The notes under the pieces were generated by a model. That model was given only the letters and a program-made list of their open reading frames with translations, had not been told where the DNA came from and ran no database searches. A stretch of 20,483 nucleotides of DNA from Perkinsus marinus ATCC 50983. Taxonomy: Eukaryota > Perkinsozoa > Perkinsida > Perkinsidae. The DNA is taken from contig NW_003214508.1 in assembly GCF_000006405.1 (NCBI RefSeq), forward strand, positions 1,221,697 through 1,242,179, given 5' to 3'. Shown here one piece after another: positions 19,101-20,483 of this stretch (position 1 is the first letter of the stretch; each line of letters starts with the position of its first letter). Position numbers and translations under genes: made by a program.

Positions 19101-19629
19101 GCGGCGCCACTATAAACTCCAATAAGGAAGATAGACTGTAAAGGTATGCGGTTGGCTATACGATTGATATGCCCAGTGATGTACGCCAGGGAGTTTATCA
19201 ACTGTTGGTCGGTGGGGTCTGTGTAGCCGGGCTGGCCGGGGTAATGAGGGCTTGGGGTAATAGTAAACCTGACGGAACATCGCTACCCTCCTTACACTAT
19301 CTACGTCGATGCACCATTGTGTTTGGGGATGTGGGGGGACTAACATCTCGAACTCTATCTTGGGACATGTAGCCCTCACCGCACGAGCCTTCATGACATC
19401 CTTTTGCCCAACCTGAGAATCGCGAGGAGTCTCCACCCCTAAAGCCATTCTATGGTCGACTCACTAAATATTTGAAGAATGCTTGCTTATGCTTGTTGAA
19501 AAGAGCTGAATCACTCGAGCTGTTTCTATCTTGCATATAGAAAACATGACACCCGGGAGGTTCTCCGTACACACTGCCCAACACAGCCATGAGGACGGCC
19601 ATTGCTCTGCAGGCAGGAAAGGAAGCCAT
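16185..19629 (-). CDS. First array gene: three-domain thioesterase-like protein with an intronic mobile element
   Basis: The start at 19629 (MASFPACRAMAVLMAVLG) aligns with the second gene's start, and exon 1 (19629-19465) has the same 165-bp length. Domain 1: CHVFYMQDRN, KIEFEMLVPPHPQTQW-FT, SIFLIGVYSGAAIAI, KLGGVFSFAGWIPL, then DGTLHNL, where the second gene has Asp (YDRV). Linker WGTLSSMMARPTCGVVWLAH leads to domain 2: RRICGTSFQLI, PDSYHLLRDLSLLQEW, HRIVLAGHGKAAEAI, RTLAGALLLKLSPSD. Domain 3: LDSKLLEGFTILFS, HCVVILIV, GNWAEAV, GIEFISLVESIFG, SSLVFITESLSNPL, and a last exon (RYVDELDIRPSVID) ending in TAA at 16187-16185. Serine-column residues are Tyr, Gly and Ser. The intron 17868-16916, joining ERSELTG to LDSKLLEG in phase, is 953 bp because it holds a fold-back element. 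The exon that joins the end of linker to domain 2 near 18620-18450 is unresolved. Confidence 0.7.
16680..16917. repeat. Near-identical tract shared with 13364-13601
   Basis: Partner of the tract in the second gene. The similarity ends at the domain-3 splice acceptor, just before the 33 intron bases that precede the fold-back element. Confidence 0.9.
16950..17158 (+). repeat. Left terminal inverted repeat of the fold-back element
   Basis: It matches the reverse complement of 17643-17852 from CTACACCTTTTCAAT through the inner limit CACAAGAC, with small gaps and scattered substitutions. Beyond CACAAGAC the arms no longer match. Confidence 0.88.
17242..17278. repeat. Nested GC-rich hairpin inside the fold-back element
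   Basis: Outer arms ACATCGGTCC and GGACCGATGT (perfect, 10 bp) enclose inner arms CGGACCG and CGGTCCG around a single T. Two more hairpins follow: GTTCGGTTCG/CGAACCGAAC at 17341-17373 and CCCTTCCGAT/ATCGGAAGGG at 17391-17413. Confidence 0.85.
17643..17852 (-). repeat. Right terminal inverted repeat of the fold-back element
   Basis: Inverted partner of 16950-17158, beginning GTCTTGTGTTCG inside and ending GAAAAGGTG at the outer tip. Confidence 0.88.
18957..19384. repeat. Near-identical 428-bp tract shared with 14773-15200
   Basis: Partner of the domain-1 tract in the second gene; equal length, no gaps seen, introns included. The adjoining first exon encodes a clearly different peptide in the two genes. 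Confidence 0.9.
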
Positions 19630-20070
19630 CGGGACTTATCAACTGATCAAAAAAGCACCTTCTTTCTATACAACAGTGCTATGTCCGCTTAATAAGCCCG
19701 AAACATTTTTCCATGGTCACCAACTACTTCAAAAACTTCACACTCCTTCGTTAATAGAAGGATGTGTTGAGGCAACCCTAACTCCTAAGAGACTGGCGAC
19801 ATTCGTGGAATGGAAATTTATTGCCCGACAAGAAGTCCAGGTCCGCTCGCCTGGAAACGATCCCAGTTCGGGCAAACAAAAACTGATGTAAGTTGTTTCT
19901 CGATCATTACTGAGACTAAGAGAGCCACAAGCAGTCCACCACCTCTCACTCAAGTAGCTCCCACTGCGAGGAAAACTCCCCGACTTGTGTTTTCAACCGA
20001 TTGCACCGACATCACGTTCACGAAAACGCAAACGACGAACATGCGAGACTTTCCAGTGAAAGACTATCAC
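19630..20070. promoter_or_regulatory. Upstream region of the first array gene
   Basis: About 440 bp before the start codon. A minus-strand frame at 19953-19738 (includes SLSLSNDRETTYIS and GERTWTSCRAINF) could be the tail of another upstream gene, but it shows none of the array's conserved blocks. Promoter elements cannot be pinned down. Confidence 0.35.
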
Positions 20071-20483
20071 CTACACCTTTTAAACATCTAGTTCGTCTTT
20101 GGAACCATCAATTTCGTCGGGACGCGCGAAGTTGGAGGTACGAATCCGAAACGGGAAGACCATATTCGCAATTAGAACTTTCAACTTCGTCATAGAACTT
20201 TCAAGTTCGTCTGAAGTCGATAGGAAGTTCAAATTCGTCCTAATAGAACTTTCAATTCCGACTCTCGAACCTTCGAGTTCGTCATAGAACTTTCAACTTC
20301 GTCGAGTACACCTTTGGAACTTCAATTTCGTCCCTTTAGGGAAATCGACTTCGTCGTTCGGAACTTCAATTTCGTGTTTGCGGGGCAATCATGCCAGTAC
20401 TCTCATGGTGAGGCTTATGATTAGTGCTCGCGGTACACAACCGAAGTAGTACTACAGCAACAACGAAGGCACTATTGAAAATC
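20071..20483. mobile_element. Start of a second element of the same family, running into degenerate short repeats
   Basis: CTACACCTTTT at 20071-20081 repeats the terminus of the fold-back element, again with TA before CACC. It is followed by many degenerate copies of a motif of about 17 bp, close to GAACTTTCAACTTCGTC, between about 20091 and 20375. The same theme builds the inverted repeats of the element at 16950. No matching right end is seen before the window edge, so extent and completeness are unknown. Confidence 0.55.

Noticed and set aside
20099-20287. Plus-strand frame rich in Ser, Glu and Leu near the right edge
   Set aside because: It is a translation of the degenerate GAACTTTCAACTTCGTC repeat, not a gene.
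1-20483. CRISPR arrays, bacterial operons or phage genes
   Set aside because: The only regular repeat is contiguous without spacers, and all solved genes are spliced eukaryotic genes.

Overview
This is nuclear DNA of a unicellular eukaryote. Every gene I could solve is cut by GT-AG introns, most of 40-65 bp. The window carries an orthologue of CYB5D1, a protein tied to motile cilia and flagella, plus eIF2-beta and PCNA with clearly protist-like divergence. A flagellated, intron-dense alveolate such as Perkinsus is my best guess. That is an inference from gene style, not a database result.

Layout. 1-1312: 3' part of an unrecognised four-exon gene (+). 1313-3905: gene-poor, with two weak hypothetical genes and two clusters of near-perfect palindromes (2846-2909 and 3168-3221). 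3906-4846: CYB5D1 (+), six exons, fully resolved, 234 aa. 4847-6043: convergent intergenic stretch holding five copies of a 75-bp tandem repeat. 6044-6776: eIF2-beta (-). 7086-8228: PCNA (+), eight exons, 256 aa, divergent from eIF2-beta across about 310 bp that contain a tRNA-like relic with a good B box. About 8517-9432: an unrecognised gene (+).

9897-19629 is the most unusual part: a head-to-tail array of three related genes, all on the minus strand (19629-16185, 15450-12850, 12430-9897). Exon-by-exon reading shows that each encodes three successive domains resembling acyl-protein thioesterase (Abhydrolase_2, LYPLA-like), so the array holds nine domains. Signature pieces of the fold remain: an N-terminal strand after P..C, the WF of the thioesterase WFDI motif, RI-hydrophobic-GG at the nucleophile elbow, and LGGV/LAGV-GW.PL after it. 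At the serine-nucleophile column, domains 1 and 2 have Tyr, Gly or His. Domain 3 keeps Ser but has lost the GxSxG glycines. The array looks like a family of multidomain pseudo-hydrolases.

The first gene of the array (right-hand, 19629-16185) has a 903-bp fold-back DNA element (209/210-bp terminal inverted repeats, flanked by TA) inside an intron that would otherwise be 48 bp. A related terminus starts at 20071 and leads into a degenerate short repeat at the right edge. Two patches of near-identity between the first and second genes (428 bp and about 238 bp, including introns) lie in otherwise strongly diverged sequence and suggest gene conversion.
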